Made by a program: the position numbers and the translations under genes. A stretch of 64,000 bases of DNA, taken from the NCBI GenBank assembly GCA_000531095.1, contig HG799465.1, positions 1 to 64,000 on the forward strand, in the 5' to 3' direction. Positions 55,581 to 64,000 of this stretch are shown one piece after another. How positions within the stretch are numbered: the stretch's first letter is position 1; every line of letters begins with the position of its first letter. Below the pieces are notes generated by a model that saw nothing but the letters and a program-made list of their open reading frames with translations, searched no databases and was not told the DNA's origin. Source of the DNA: Gemmata massiliana (GTDB lineage: Bacteria; Planctomycetota; Planctomycetia; Gemmatales; Gemmataceae).

Positions 55581-56174
55581 ATGCCGATTGCCGCGTTACC
55601 CACTCCGCCGGCTCTGCTCACGGACGATGCGCTGCTCGCGCGCTTCGCGACCGGCGACCGCACGGCACTCGATGACCTGTTCCGCCGCTACCGCGGGGTC
55701 GCGTACCGGGTCGCGTACCGGTTACTCGGGCGCGAGGCCGACGCGCTCGACGCGGTCCAGGACGGGTTCGTGAACGCGCTCACGCACCTGGACCGGTTCG
55801 GCGGTCGCAGTTCGTTCAAAACGTGGCTCCTGAGAGTGGTGTGCAACGCGGCCCTCGATATCGGTCGGCAGCGGAAGCGGAACGAGCGCGTGCCGCAGGT
55901 GCCGCGCGGGTTCTCTCCCGACGGTTTCGGGGCCGACGACCTCCCGCCAGCGGAAACGAACCTCGTGCGGTCCGACCTGCGCCGGGTGATCGACGCGGCC
56001 CTCGCCCGCTTGCCCGACGTGCAGAGGCAAACGTTCGTCTTGCACGTTGAAGGCGAACTGACCTATCGTGAGGTCGCTGACGCGCTCGGGATCTCCATCG
56101 GCACCGTGATGAGCCGCTTGTTTTACGCCCGACAGAAATTGAAAGACCTGCTGGCCGCGTACCAACAGCCATGA
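55581..56174 (+). CDS. ECF-type RNA polymerase sigma factor
   Basis: 197 residues. Region 2 (about 20-95): DLFRRYRGVAYRVAYRLLGREADALDAVQDGFVNAL, with the -10-binding helix; region 4 (about 130-190): LPDVQRQTFVLHVEGELTYREVADALGISIGTVMSRLFYAR. No region 3. The next gene overlaps its stop by 4 nt and encodes a membrane-anchored protein that is probably its anti-sigma factor. ECF factors answer envelope or other stress; the signal is unknown here. Confidence 0.92.
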   Translation: MPIAALPTPPALLTDDALLARFATGDRTALDDLFRRYRGVAYRVAYRLLGREADALDAVQDGFVNALTHLDRFGGRSSFKTWLLRVVCNAALDIGRQRKRNERVPQVPRGFSPDGFGADDLPPAETNLVRSDLRRVIDAALARLPDVQRQTFVLHVEGELTYREVADALGISIGTVMSRLFYARQKLKDLLAAYQQP

Positions 56175-56758
56175 CACCCGCCCCGCAACAACCCGAACCG
56201 AACGAGCGCGACGTCCTCAGCGCCTACGCCGAGGGCATTCGCTCCGCCGCGCGCGCCGTTCGCCCCGACGAACCGTCCGAACCCGAATGGGACGCGGTGT
56301 ACCGGAACATCCGGGCGCGGTTACACCCCGCGGCTCCGGTACCGCCCCCAAGAAGAGGTCACTGGCGCACGACCGTTTTGGTGGCGGCCGGGGCGGCAGT
56401 AACTGCAGTTGCCGCTGCGATCGCGTGGGTCGCGCTGACCCCAACGCCGACAGAAAAACGCGAAATCGTTGGTGTTCGCCCACCTCTCCCGTCCGTAGTG
56501 GCGCTGGCACCGGCACCACGCGAGGTAACCGACCCGCTCGCGGACTACACGGTGCTGCCAATGGCGACGGCCGAGGAAGTCGACTTCCACCGCGTGCCCG
56601 GGTCCGGTTGGTTCCCGGTCGGTACCGACCCACTCCCCAGTGTGATTTCGCTCGCCACCACGGACGAGGTCGAACTCGACGACCCGCACCCGTCGTGGCC
56701 CCGCGTGACGCTGTCCCCCGGGGACGCGCCGGTCCTCTTCGTCGCCAAGCCCAGGTGA
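56171..56758 (+). CDS. Putative anti-sigma factor, membrane anchored
   Basis: 195 residues. An N-terminal cytoplasmic helix bundle (about 1-55, RDVLSAYAEGIRSAARAVRP and EPEWDAVYRNIRARLHPA) resembles a zinc-free anti-sigma domain. One membrane helix follows (about 65-88, TVLVAAGAAVTAVAAAIAWVA) and a Pro-rich periplasmic region. The 4-nt overlap with the sigma factor gene and this topology make it the likely regulator. No HxxxCxxC zinc motif is present. Confidence 0.65.
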   Translation: MTPAPQQPEPNERDVLSAYAEGIRSAARAVRPDEPSEPEWDAVYRNIRARLHPAAPVPPPRRGHWRTTVLVAAGAAVTAVAAAIAWVALTPTPTEKREIVGVRPPLPSVVALAPAPREVTDPLADYTVLPMATAEEVDFHRVPGSGWFPVGTDPLPSVISLATTDEVELDDPHPSWPRVTLSPGDAPVLFVAKPR

Positions 56759-56761
56759 GCC

Positions 56762-57202
56762 ATGTCCGCTCTCGTTCTGGTCGCGTACATGTTCGTGGCG
56801 TGCCCCACCGAAGATCCCGTGCGCGTCACGGTGGTAATCGTGCTCGCCACGGCCGACAACACGACCGTCGATCCGAAACTCAAGGAACTCGCGAAGGAAG
56901 TACAGAAGCGCGACCCGAAGTTGACCGGCTTCAAGCTCGTGGCGACCGAGTGCAAGTCGATCCCCGTCGGCGGCAATACCACGATCTCACTGACCGACAA
57001 GCAAGAACTGAAAATGAAGGTGGACCAGTCGAAGGACGAGAAGGGGCGGATCAGCCTGACCCTCAACCCGCCCGGCATGGACGCGGTCACTTACGCCTGT
57101 GCGTGCGACAAGTTCTTCCCCGTCGTGACGCCGCACCGCACGAAGGCCGGCGAGCAACTCATCATCGCGATCATGGCGAAGCCCTGCACCGCGAAGAAGT
57201 GA
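56762..57202 (+). CDS. Secreted or periplasmic hypothetical protein
   Basis: 146 residues. Starts MSALVLVAYMFVACP, a short hydrophobic start possibly acting as a signal or lipoprotein-like anchor (AC at residue 13-14). A beta-rich domain follows (VTVVIVLATADN, FKLVATECKSIPVGGNTTISL, KGRISLTLNPPGMDAVTYAC). It starts 4 nt after the anti-sigma gene and is the third gene of the sigma operon. Family not recognised; it could be the output or sensor of the ECF system. Confidence 0.55.
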   Translation: MSALVLVAYMFVACPTEDPVRVTVVIVLATADNTTVDPKLKELAKEVQKRDPKLTGFKLVATECKSIPVGGNTTISLTDKQELKMKVDQSKDEKGRISLTLNPPGMDAVTYACACDKFFPVVTPHRTKAGEQLIIAIMAKPCTAKK

Positions 57203-57263
57203 CGCCCCGCCCGATGCTGTGACTCGCGCCTCTATAAGCAACCACTCCCAGGCAACTGTTGGT

Positions 57264-57345
57264 GCCCCCGCCCGCAAGGGCGGGGGGTTTGGACCCGCCT
57301 GAGTCACGAGCGCCCCGAACTACCCGTCGCCCTTGCGGGCGGGCA
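57264..57345. repeat. Pair of dispersed CCCGCCCTTGCGGGCGGG hairpins
   Basis: GCCCCCGCCCGCAAGGGCGG (57264 on) and CGTCGCCCTTGCGGGCGGGC (57325-57345) are opposed copies of the same repeat family, between convergent genes. They may serve as a two-way terminator. Other copies at 50227, 53641 and 63008. Confidence 0.7.
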
Positions 57346-57346
57346 A

Positions 57347-60300
57347 TCACTTCTTAGGCGCCGGAGTAGCGGGGCGGTTCTTCGGAGGCGCTCCGATCGA
57401 CGTACCGGCCCCTTCCTTGATACTCGATGCGCCCGTGCTCCGGTCGTAGGTGATGACTTTACCGATCTGCTCGTTCCCCCCCCTGAAGCGGTTCGAGAAA
57501 CGGGCCGCGGCCGCCTCGCTACCGGTCAGCGTGACCGCGTTCCCGCGGCTCTCGATCGTCGCCGCGGTCCCCTCGTACTCGTCGCTCCGCAAGAAGGCGT
57601 TCCCGCTCGCTTTCATGTTCTGCGCGGCGGGCGCATCGCCCTGCGCCTTCTGGCTCCAAACCAGGAGCTTATCGTTACAGGTGAGCAGCACCGCGCGGGG
57701 CGGCAGGTTGTACTCCAGGCCGTCGACTTCGAGCGTGGGCGAATTGGTCGGTACGTGGATGGCCGTGACCTCGCCGCTGAACGTCGCCGCCTGGTACAGT
57801 TTGGCCTTATCGACGCCGATCATCCGGCCCGTGAACTTGATGAACGTGAGTTTCATCTCCTGTTCGTCCTTCGCCGGTTTCGCGCCCGCGGGCGGACCGG
57901 CGGGGTTCGCCTCTCCCCGCTGCCAGATGCGCAGCCTCCCGTCCGGCCCCTCGGCGGTCACGCGCGGGAACTTCTCGCCCCCGCTCGATTCTTGTGCCTG
58001 GGCCTCCATCGTCAGTTCCGACGCGCGGAGCCACTGCGCTTTCAACAGTTTGCCGTCCTTGTCGTAGTCCACCTGCGTGTACAAAACTCCGCTTTCGACC
58101 TTGCTATCGTCCTCGTCGGCCGGGGCGCGGTGACACCGGATCCTGTCGATCTTCGCGCTCTCGTCTTTCTTGGCCGCGGCCCCCGTCATCGGGTCTTTCG
58201 GGTCCACGCCCGGAGGCGGAGCGGGCTTCTTCCGCGCCTGGTTGAAGTAAACCGGCCGGTCGAAAACGACGTCCATCCGGTGGCACTCCACGGCCGACTC
58301 GCCCTGGTGCGCGCGGACCTTTCCGGTGAACACCGCGGAGCGCTGCGCCCCGTTGAAAGTCATCGAGTCGCGCCAGTGGACGATGACCACTTCCGCCTGC
58401 GCGAGTTCGCTCCCCGCGAAATTGTTCTTGGTCGGCATGGTGAGCGACCCGCGCCCGTCCACCGACGCCGAGTTGAGCACCTGGTTGAGAACGATCTTCG
58501 GCCCCAGGAGCGACATCTCCTCCTGGTGGACCTCGCCGATCTTGTCCGGCCAGCCGAAGACGGTCATCACGCTCCCGTCGTTCGTCCCTTCGATCAGAAG
58601 GAGCCGGCCGAAGATGTCGACGCCCCGCTGTTTACTGGGGTCGGTCGGCTCCTGGTGCACGACCACGTTGTCCTCGCACCGAGCGCGGTCGAGTTGGTAC
58701 TTCGCCGCGGGCGGTTCCGCGGGTTTCTCGTCCGCGGGCTTCCCCCCGGCCTGCTTGTCGGCGGGCGCCACCGGTATCCGCTTAACGAACGTCTCGATGG
58801 TCTTCGCGCTGATCTCGAACGGCGGCTTCGGTTTCTCCGGCGCCTTCGCGATCGGCTCGGGCAGTTTCGGTGCTTCCGGCCCGGCCGGGGGCATCGGGTC
58901 GGGCAGTTTCGGCGCGGCCCCTGGCGCCGTGGGCGGAGAAGGTGGTCCGGACGCGACCGCGTCGGGCGAAGCGGGCTTATTCGATTGGGCGGCGCGGTCG
59001 CCCACGGGAACCGGGTTGGCGTCGATGAAGTGAACCGTGAGCTGGTCCGACTCCTTGATGTCGTAATCCGTGGAGTGGCTCGTCACCTTCCCGATGGCCT
59101 CGACGCGGGACGGCTTCGGTTGTCCGCCGCCGGAGGCGACTTTCGTGTCCGCGTTGGCCTTCCCGTCCGCGGGTGGTGATCCACCGGCAGCGATTTTCGT
59201 ATCCGTGCTAGCTTTCTCGTCCGCGGGCGGTTCGACACGCGGTTGGAACCACAGTTTGATCACGTTCCCCTTCAACCAGTAGTCCGCTTTTCGGTCTTCG
59301 AGCTTCGCGTCGCCCGTGAAATCGAACCGGTCCTGTTCGCGCCCGTTAATGACTTCCTTGGACTGCACGAGGGAGATCTTCCACTCCGCGCGGAGCGGCT
59401 GATTGTTGTTCGCGGCATCGGTCAGCGCCACCTCGCCCGCGCCCCGCACGGTCATTTGCAGTTTGCGCACAGGAGGTTGGCCCTGGGCCTGCGCGATCGG
59501 CGGCCCCGGCTCGATCGTGAGCGTCGCCGGCTCCTGGGGCGTGCCGGCCTTGAGTGTGTTGTTGTCGCGCACAACGACAACGGGAGTGCCGTTCAAAATC
59601 GTCTTGCTGGCCGCCTGTTCGTGAACGAGATCGCGCCCGTAAGCCTGCGTCGAACTGAGCCCTGGCGCAGCGCCGGGAGTGGGAGGGGCGGTCTCCTCTT
59701 GCGACGCCACCGTCACGAACCGCCCCGGCGCGTTCACCCAGGCGTGGAGCCGCTTGATCGCAGGCGTGTTGGCCGCGCGCGAAGCGCCGGTCGGTCCGCC
59801 GTTGAACTCCAGTTCGAGCACCTGGCTGAACAAGCTGCTCGTGCCGCCGCGCGAGGGGATCTTCGTCACCTGAACGTCGTTGGGCAGGTTCGAGTCCGTT
59901 TGCGGAACCACGTCGAACCGCGCGAGCGACTTCTCCGCGTCGTAGGCGAACGGCCCGCGGGTGTCGATCTGGAGCAGCGCACGGTCCATGAGTCGCGTGT
60001 TGTACGCGGCCGTCCCGAGGCCCCCGGTAATCCCCGCGATCGCCGCCGGGGGCGGAACGAACGCGAGCCCGCTGCTCTTCGGCGCGTTCGATTGCACCGG
60101 TGTAGTACCCGCGAGCGACTCTCCGTTGTTCACCCACAGGTTCAGCACCACCTGTTCCTGGAACTCGATCCGGCGCACCCCTTTCACGGGAGCCGTGCCG
60201 GGTTTCGGTTCCTTCTTCGGCTGGTTCGGGGGCGGGTCCGGTTCCAGGTACACGCGGAGCCCGACCGCCGTTAGCGTCGGCGGGGGCAGGCGCTGACCAT

Positions 60301-61105
60301 TCAGAATCGCCGCGATCGCGCCCGTGCTGCGGTTGTCTTCACTCTTGGTGGGGGCCGTGACCGGCGCCGGTGAACCGACCGAGCGCGGGAGGTTCTGTCG
60401 GTCCACGATCTCGACCGGCGCGTCCGTCCAGAAGTCCGGTGCGGTCGCGTTCGCGCCGGCCGTCTTCGGGTTGCGGTAGAACACCGGGCCGACGGTGCGG
60501 AGCACCAGGAACCGGTTCGGGTCGTTCGTCCGCTGGTTGTTGGTGATGTGAACGACCCCGCGCCGCGGGTCCGGGAGCGCCAGTTCAAAATCGCTGATGA
60601 GTTCGACCTTTAAGAGCGCCGCCTTCTTCATGTCCGCGAGGTTGTTGATGACGCGATCGAACTCGAGCACGCCCTTATCGGCGTGGGCTGTGCTGATCTC
60701 CGTCACCTCACCCGATAGCCGGAGGTGGGGCGGCTTCGGCTTGCTGAAGACCGCGATGCTGAACGGCGTGAGAGTCACGCGGGTCGAGTTGGGCTTGTCC
60801 GGCGGCATCCCGGACGCGACCACCACGGACGAGTCGCCGCTCTTGAAATCGAACTGCATCTTGTAGTGAGCGCCGTTCGTTTCCGGGCTGTTCGCCCCGA
60901 ACGCTTCGACCAGTTTCAGCTCGGTTTTGAGGACGGTCGAACCCTCGGGCGGCACGAAGTCCCCGGGGTTGCGCACCGCCAACATTTGAGGGGGGAGTTG
61001 TGGCAACCCGTCGAGCCAGCCGAGGAGTTGTGCGTAAACGGCATACGCGCCGGCGAAGAGCACGAAACCGGCGAGCAACAACATCGTTCGCCGCGGCGTC
61101 AGCAC
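57347..61105 (-). CDS. Very large LptC/LptA-like LPS transport protein
   Basis: 1252 residues, starting with GTG at 61105 (CGGAG six nt upstream). N-terminal membrane helix (MLLLAGFVLFAGAYAVYAQ) as in LptC, then long beta-rich periplasmic regions rich in Pro and Lys linkers. Segments such as LEDRKADYWLKGNVIKLWF, ARCEDNVVVHQEP and MTFNGAQRSAVFTGKVRAHQ recall OstA/LptA beta-jellyroll repeats. Last gene of an operon after kdsD and kdsC; in proteobacteria lptC and lptA follow kdsC. A fusion of LptC-like and several OstA-like domains is inferred. A pair of hairpin repeats follows its stop. Confidence 0.7.
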   Translation of the reverse strand: MLTPRRTMLLLAGFVLFAGAYAVYAQLLGWLDGLPQLPPQMLAVRNPGDFVPPEGSTVLKTELKLVEAFGANSPETNGAHYKMQFDFKSGDSSVVVASGMPPDKPNSTRVTLTPFSIAVFSKPKPPHLRLSGEVTEISTAHADKGVLEFDRVINNLADMKKAALLKVELISDFELALPDPRRGVVHITNNQRTNDPNRFLVLRTVGPVFYRNPKTAGANATAPDFWTDAPVEIVDRQNLPRSVGSPAPVTAPTKSEDNRSTGAIAAILNGQRLPPPTLTAVGLRVYLEPDPPPNQPKKEPKPGTAPVKGVRRIEFQEQVVLNLWVNNGESLAGTTPVQSNAPKSSGLAFVPPPAAIAGITGGLGTAAYNTRLMDRALLQIDTRGPFAYDAEKSLARFDVVPQTDSNLPNDVQVTKIPSRGGTSSLFSQVLELEFNGGPTGASRAANTPAIKRLHAWVNAPGRFVTVASQEETAPPTPGAAPGLSSTQAYGRDLVHEQAASKTILNGTPVVVVRDNNTLKAGTPQEPATLTIEPGPPIAQAQGQPPVRKLQMTVRGAGEVALTDAANNNQPLRAEWKISLVQSKEVINGREQDRFDFTGDAKLEDRKADYWLKGNVIKLWFQPRVEPPADEKASTDTKIAAGGSPPADGKANADTKVASGGGQPKPSRVEAIGKVTSHSTDYDIKESDQLTVHFIDANPVPVGDRAAQSNKPASPDAVASGPPSPPTAPGAAPKLPDPMPPAGPEAPKLPEPIAKAPEKPKPPFEISAKTIETFVKRIPVAPADKQAGGKPADEKPAEPPAAKYQLDRARCEDNVVVHQEPTDPSKQRGVDIFGRLLLIEGTNDGSVMTVFGWPDKIGEVHQEEMSLLGPKIVLNQVLNSASVDGRGSLTMPTKNNFAGSELAQAEVVIVHWRDSMTFNGAQRSAVFTGKVRAHQGESAVECHRMDVVFDRPVYFNQARKKPAPPPGVDPKDPMTGAAAKKDESAKIDRIRCHRAPADEDDSKVESGVLYTQVDYDKDGKLLKAQWLRASELTMEAQAQESSGGEKFPRVTAEGPDGRLRIWQRGEANPAGPPAGAKPAKDEQEMKLTFIKFTGRMIGVDKAKLYQAATFSGEVTAIHVPTNSPTLEVDGLEYNLPPRAVLLTCNDKLLVWSQKAQGDAPAAQNMKASGNAFLRSDEYEGTAATIESRGNAVTLTGSEAAAARFSNRFRGGNEQIGKVITYDRSTGASSIKEGAGTSIGAPPKNRPATPAPKK

Positions 61106-61119
61106 CGTCCACTCCGGGG

Positions 61120-61653
61120 TTATGTGTTGGTGTAACCGGTGGTCAGTTCGGCCCACCGGCCCTGCACCTTGAGCAACCACTCGATCAGGTCGCGCACGGC
61201 CCCGTGTCCCCCGGGCACCGCGGTCACGTAGTGCGCCACCGCGCGGGCCTCGGGACAGGCGTCCGCCACCGCTACCGCCAGCCCGCACCGCCGCAACACT
61301 GGCACATCGGGGAGGTCGTCCCCGATCGCGCACACCTGTTCCGGGGACGCGCCGGTCAGGGCCAGCACGTCGTCGAACGCGCGGAGCTTGTCGTCGCGGC
61401 CCTGGAGGACCGGGGCGATTCCCAGTTCGGCCGCCCGGCGCTCCACCGCGCGCGAATCTCGTCCCGAAACAATGGCCGCCCGCTTACCCGCAGCGCGCCA
61501 CAACTTCAACCCCGAACCGTCGCGCACGTGGAAGAACTTCAGCTCGCGCCCGTCGTCCGCGTAGACCACGCGCCCGTCGGTGAGGACGCCGTCCACGTCG
61601 AGCAACAGGAGTTCGATGGCCGCGGCCCGCGCGGGAATGTCAGACGTCTGCAT
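61120..61653 (-). CDS. kdsC: 3-deoxy-D-manno-octulosonate 8-phosphate phosphatase
   Basis: 177 residues. HAD-like phosphatase without cap: motif I LLLLDVDGVLTDGRVVY, motif II AIVSGRDSRAVERR, motif III with Lys in LQGRDDKLRAFDDVL, and the Mg site CAIGDDLPDVPVLRRCGL. It removes phosphate from KDO 8-phosphate to give KDO for lipopolysaccharide core. GTG at 61656 is directly followed by the ATG used here. Sits 4 nt after kdsD and 14 nt before the LPS transport gene. Confidence 0.93.
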   Translation of the reverse strand: MQTSDIPARAAAIELLLLDVDGVLTDGRVVYADDGRELKFFHVRDGSGLKLWRAAGKRAAIVSGRDSRAVERRAAELGIAPVLQGRDDKLRAFDDVLALTGASPEQVCAIGDDLPDVPVLRRCGLAVAVADACPEARAVAHYVTAVPGGHGAVRDLIEWLLKVQGRWAELTTGYTNT

Positions 61654-61657
61654 CACT

Positions 61658-62704
61658 TTACGCGCTCTTGCGTGCGACCACGCGCGGTGTTAGCCGAGTT
61701 TCCGCGCCCCCGGCCAGCGGATCGAGTCCGATCAGATCGGTAATATCGAGCATTCCGACGGGCTTACCGCCCTCATCAACAACGGGCAGTTCGCTAAACT
61801 TTCGCGCCTTTAACACGTCCAGCGCGACAGACACGCGCGCGTGCGGCCCGATTACAACGGGTGCGTGCGTCATCACGTTCGCGATCGGCGAATCCAGGAG
61901 CCGATCCTCGCGGTTCTCGAAGAGGCGCGCGAGGTCGCTGTCGGTGAATAGCCCCGCGAGCCGCCCGTCCGCGTCCACGAGCATGATCGCGCCGGTGCGC
62001 CGACCGGTGTGCCGCACCTTCGCGAACACCTCGCGCACGGTGTCCGTCTGCACCGCGATCCGGAGTTCGGCCCCACACCGCATACACTCCGAAACCACCG
62101 CGAGCTTGCGCCCGAGCGAACCGGCCGGGTGGAATTTCGCGAACTCGTCGGCAGTAAACTGCCGCTGTTCGAGCAGCGTGAACGCGAGCGCGTCGCCGAG
62201 CGCGAGCATCACCGTCGTGCTGCTACTGGGCGCGAGCGCGAGCGGGCACGCTTCCTTGATCGGGCCGTACACGACGGCGGCGACCGCGGCGCGGCCGAGC
62301 GTGCTCCCCGCGCTACTCGTGATCGCCACCAGAGACGACGCGAGTTTTTTCAACGGTCCGAGCAATCGAATTAACTCTTCCGACTCGCCGCTGTGCGAGA
62401 GCAGCAGCGCCACATCATCGGGGTGGACACTGCCGAGGTCGCCGTGGACGGCGCGGGTCGCATCGAGGGTGTAGGCCCGGGTGCCGGTGGAGTTGAACGT
62501 CCCGACGATCTTCTGCCCGACGTCCGCGGACTTCCCCACGCCGACCACCGCGACGCGCCCGCGGCACGCGAACAGCTCGTCCGCGACGCGACCGAAGCCG
62601 TCATCGAGGCGCCCGGCGACGACGTCGAGCGCGGCGGCCTCGGTCCGCAATACGCGCCGGGCGTAATCGAGCTTGTCGAACGCCGTTCCGGTGGAGTCGC
62701 TCAT
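61658..62704 (-). CDS. kdsD: D-arabinose 5-phosphate isomerase
   Basis: 348 residues. An N-terminal SIS sugar-isomerase domain (VVGVGKSADVGQKIVGTFNS, ALLLSHSGESEELIRLL, ALAPSSSTTVMLALGDALAF) and two CBS domains (about 220-335, FAKVRHTGRRTGAIMLVDADGRLAG and VALDVLKARKFSELPVVDEGG). This is the KpsF/GutQ/KdsD family that makes arabinose 5-phosphate for KDO. First gene of an LPS operon with kdsC. The ATG at 62704 is preferred over an upstream in-frame ATG at 62794. Confidence 0.93.
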   Translation of the reverse strand: MSDSTGTAFDKLDYARRVLRTEAAALDVVAGRLDDGFGRVADELFACRGRVAVVGVGKSADVGQKIVGTFNSTGTRAYTLDATRAVHGDLGSVHPDDVALLLSHSGESEELIRLLGPLKKLASSLVAITSSAGSTLGRAAVAAVVYGPIKEACPLALAPSSSTTVMLALGDALAFTLLEQRQFTADEFAKFHPAGSLGRKLAVVSECMRCGAELRIAVQTDTVREVFAKVRHTGRRTGAIMLVDADGRLAGLFTDSDLARLFENREDRLLDSPIANVMTHAPVVIGPHARVSVALDVLKARKFSELPVVDEGGKPVGMLDITDLIGLDPLAGGAETRLTPRVVARKSA

Positions 62705-63781
62705 GGCTGGTTGTGGGTGAAACGTGATCTCGGACCTCAGATTGGAACCCGCACTGCCCGAACTGCTGGCTCTCGCAAACGGCCCGAGTAACAATTGCTA
62801 ACCTTTTGGGCCGCGAGCCAATGTCTCGGAGAGCAAAACCGCCTTAACTACTGCGCCCTCAAACATTTCAGACACATATCCCACTTAAACCGCCGTCGCC
62901 GCTTTGCTAACATTGGCTAACAATTCCGGCTCCTTTGTGACCTTTCGCCCCCTAATTCACAGCGGGCACTCGTGTGGTTAGGGGTTCATCGACACGAGCA
63001 TAAGCACCCACCGCCCTTGCAGGCGGGGTTCGCCTACGACCCTGCTACCCATACTCCCCAATTCTACACATATGAACAAAAGAATACAAGCAGTTTCGAC
63101 TGTGGCTCTCCGCTTGTGACAAAAGCGTTACATCAACGCCGCGTCCCGGCACACCTCGCGCGAATTCGGATGGGGAGGATAGCCCGAGGGGGAAAGAATT
63201 GCAAGGCGAACAAGCCCCGTGCGCGGCCCACGGGAACTCGCTACAAGCAATCTGGAAGCAAATTTGCGCGTCTAAAAGCCAGTAGATATCGGACACCAAA
63301 TTCCCAATAACTGCACTAGTATTTTTCCCGACCCGGCTCGACACGACTCGTACCGGATCACCCACAACTACTCACCGCAAACCCTTTCTAAACAATATCA
63401 TAAATCGATTCACCCAAAGCGAATCTCATTATTCCGCTCGCTCTCATTCGCGCAACGCACAGACCATTTCTTCTGCCAAAATAACCCATTTTGCTTGCTC
63501 CATCCATTTTTTCAGCCTATGTGTTAATTCGGACGGGGCCAAAACGCGGCCCGAAGGCTCGTATTCGACTCGCACGGCGGTGTAACCCGGCGCTTATTCG
63601 TGACGGGAAGCGACCAGGCGCACTCCGACCCGCGACCCGCTGTCCGGGTCGGAACGATTCCCGTGCGCGAGTGGGGCCGCGTATCACGCCGCGCGCCCCG
63701 CACCTCGGACCGTTTCGGCCCCTCTCCTCCGGCACCCCAACCGCCGGAGGGCCGTTCATTCTCAAGCTGCGAGGTTTCACC
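62705..63781. other. 1-kb intergenic region
   Basis: No gene with coding bias on either strand. It holds the divergent start regions of kdsD and of the surface protein at 63782. One dispersed hairpin repeat (63008, CCGCCCTTGCAGGCGGGG) and an AT-rich tract (63300-63520) are present. Two similar GCTAACATTGGCTAACAATT and AACAATTGCTAACC segments lie near 62795 and 62910. Confidence 0.45.
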
Positions 63782-64000
63782 GTGACCGTGATTTCCACCC
63801 TCCTCCGCCGGCTCCAGAAGGCCCGCTCTTTCCGCCCCGGGTGCCCCCTCCCGGCGCGCACGCGGTTACACGTGACGCTCCTGGAGGACCGCACGGTCCC
63901 CACGACCCTCACCTGGATCGGCGGAGCAATGGGCAACAACGACTGGTCGACTTCGGGGAATTGGAGCGACGGAGCGGCTAACACGGAAGTCCCGGACTCG
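63782..64000 (+). CDS. N-terminus of a planctomycete surface protein, cut by the window edge
   Basis: 73 codons from GTG at 63782. A basic N-terminus (STLLRRLQKARSFRP) leads into LHVTLLEDRTVPTTLTWIGG and the W-N-rich start NNDWSTSGNWSDGAAN. The LEDRxVP signature is the usual leader of very large secreted repeat proteins in planctomycetes (autotransporter- or dockerin-like). The W..S.NWS repeats that follow are typical of autotransporter-associated beta-strand repeats. The 3' part lies outside the window. Confidence 0.7.
   Translation, partial: MTVISTLLRRLQKARSFRPGCPLPARTRLHVTLLEDRTVPTTLTWIGGAMGNNDWSTSGNWSDGAANTEVPDS

Noticed and set aside
63517-63984. Minus-strand frame of 155 codons at the right edge
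   Set aside because: It lies opposite the LEDRTVP surface-protein start and upstream region and shows no coherent protein features.

Overview
The window looks like the chromosome of a high-GC planctomycete of the Gemmata type. This rests on gene families rather than a database match: DUF1559 pilin-like proteins, a PVC-type CxxCH haem protein, the planctomycete MTEEEWL family (a full copy at 30025 and a stub at 2928), an IS1-like transposase of planctomycete type, a surface protein with an LEDRTVP signature at the right edge, and many short palindromic intergenic repeats.

Left part (1-25 kb): a tandem tRNA-Ile/tRNA-Ala pair stands apart from any 16S gene, with a strong promoter just beyond it facing the window edge. 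Then come a methylisocitrate lyase, an MlaF-type ATPase, a DUF4956/VTC polyphosphate-type pair, a DUF1559 gene split by an in-frame TGA, a Csp-like copper storage protein, an RdgC-like protein, several small membrane and zinc-ribbon proteins, a large APC-type permease, a DMFase-like protein, an aldo/keto reductase and DUF2293. At 21450 there is a protein that by eye resembles the catalytic chain of cholera toxin. A copper module follows: MerR regulator, MerR-type operator-promoter and CopA-type ATPase.

Middle (25-46 kb): a 420-bp nested palindrome, glycogen branching enzyme, two tandem DUF1559-like secreted paralogues, gamma-glutamyltransferase, a 989-residue CxxCH protein, phytanoyl-CoA-type dioxygenase, a WXXGXW-repeat secreted protein, inositol-3-phosphate synthase, a GT87 membrane protein, 3-dehydroquinate synthase and ComEC.

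Accessory segment (46.4-50.2 kb): a 1.5-kb insertion sequence with 24-bp ends, tRNA-Arg(CCT), the 5' stub of a tyrosine-recombinase-like gene, and an IS1-like element that interrupts the stub.

Right part (50-64 kb): citrate or methylcitrate synthase, an MlaE permease, an M50 protease, an acidic/basic tail protein, CorA, an ECF sigma/anti-sigma/secreted-protein operon, and an LPS operon (kdsD, kdsC and a 1252-residue LptC/LptA-like protein). The 5' end of a surface protein closes the window.

The clearest unexpected signal is technical. Positions 40750-40791 hold a lox sequence nearly identical to the 42-nt linker used in 454 Titanium paired-end libraries. It sits in the inositol-3-phosphate synthase gene, and deleting exactly 42 nt restores the frame. 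A 15-nt piece of the same linker lies at 49734-49748 between two copies of one IS end. Frameshifts at homopolymer runs in the transposases fit the same history. Frame disruptions in this window should therefore be treated as possible assembly errors before any biology is read from them. The best biological lead is the cholera-toxin-like ADP-ribosyltransferase-fold protein.
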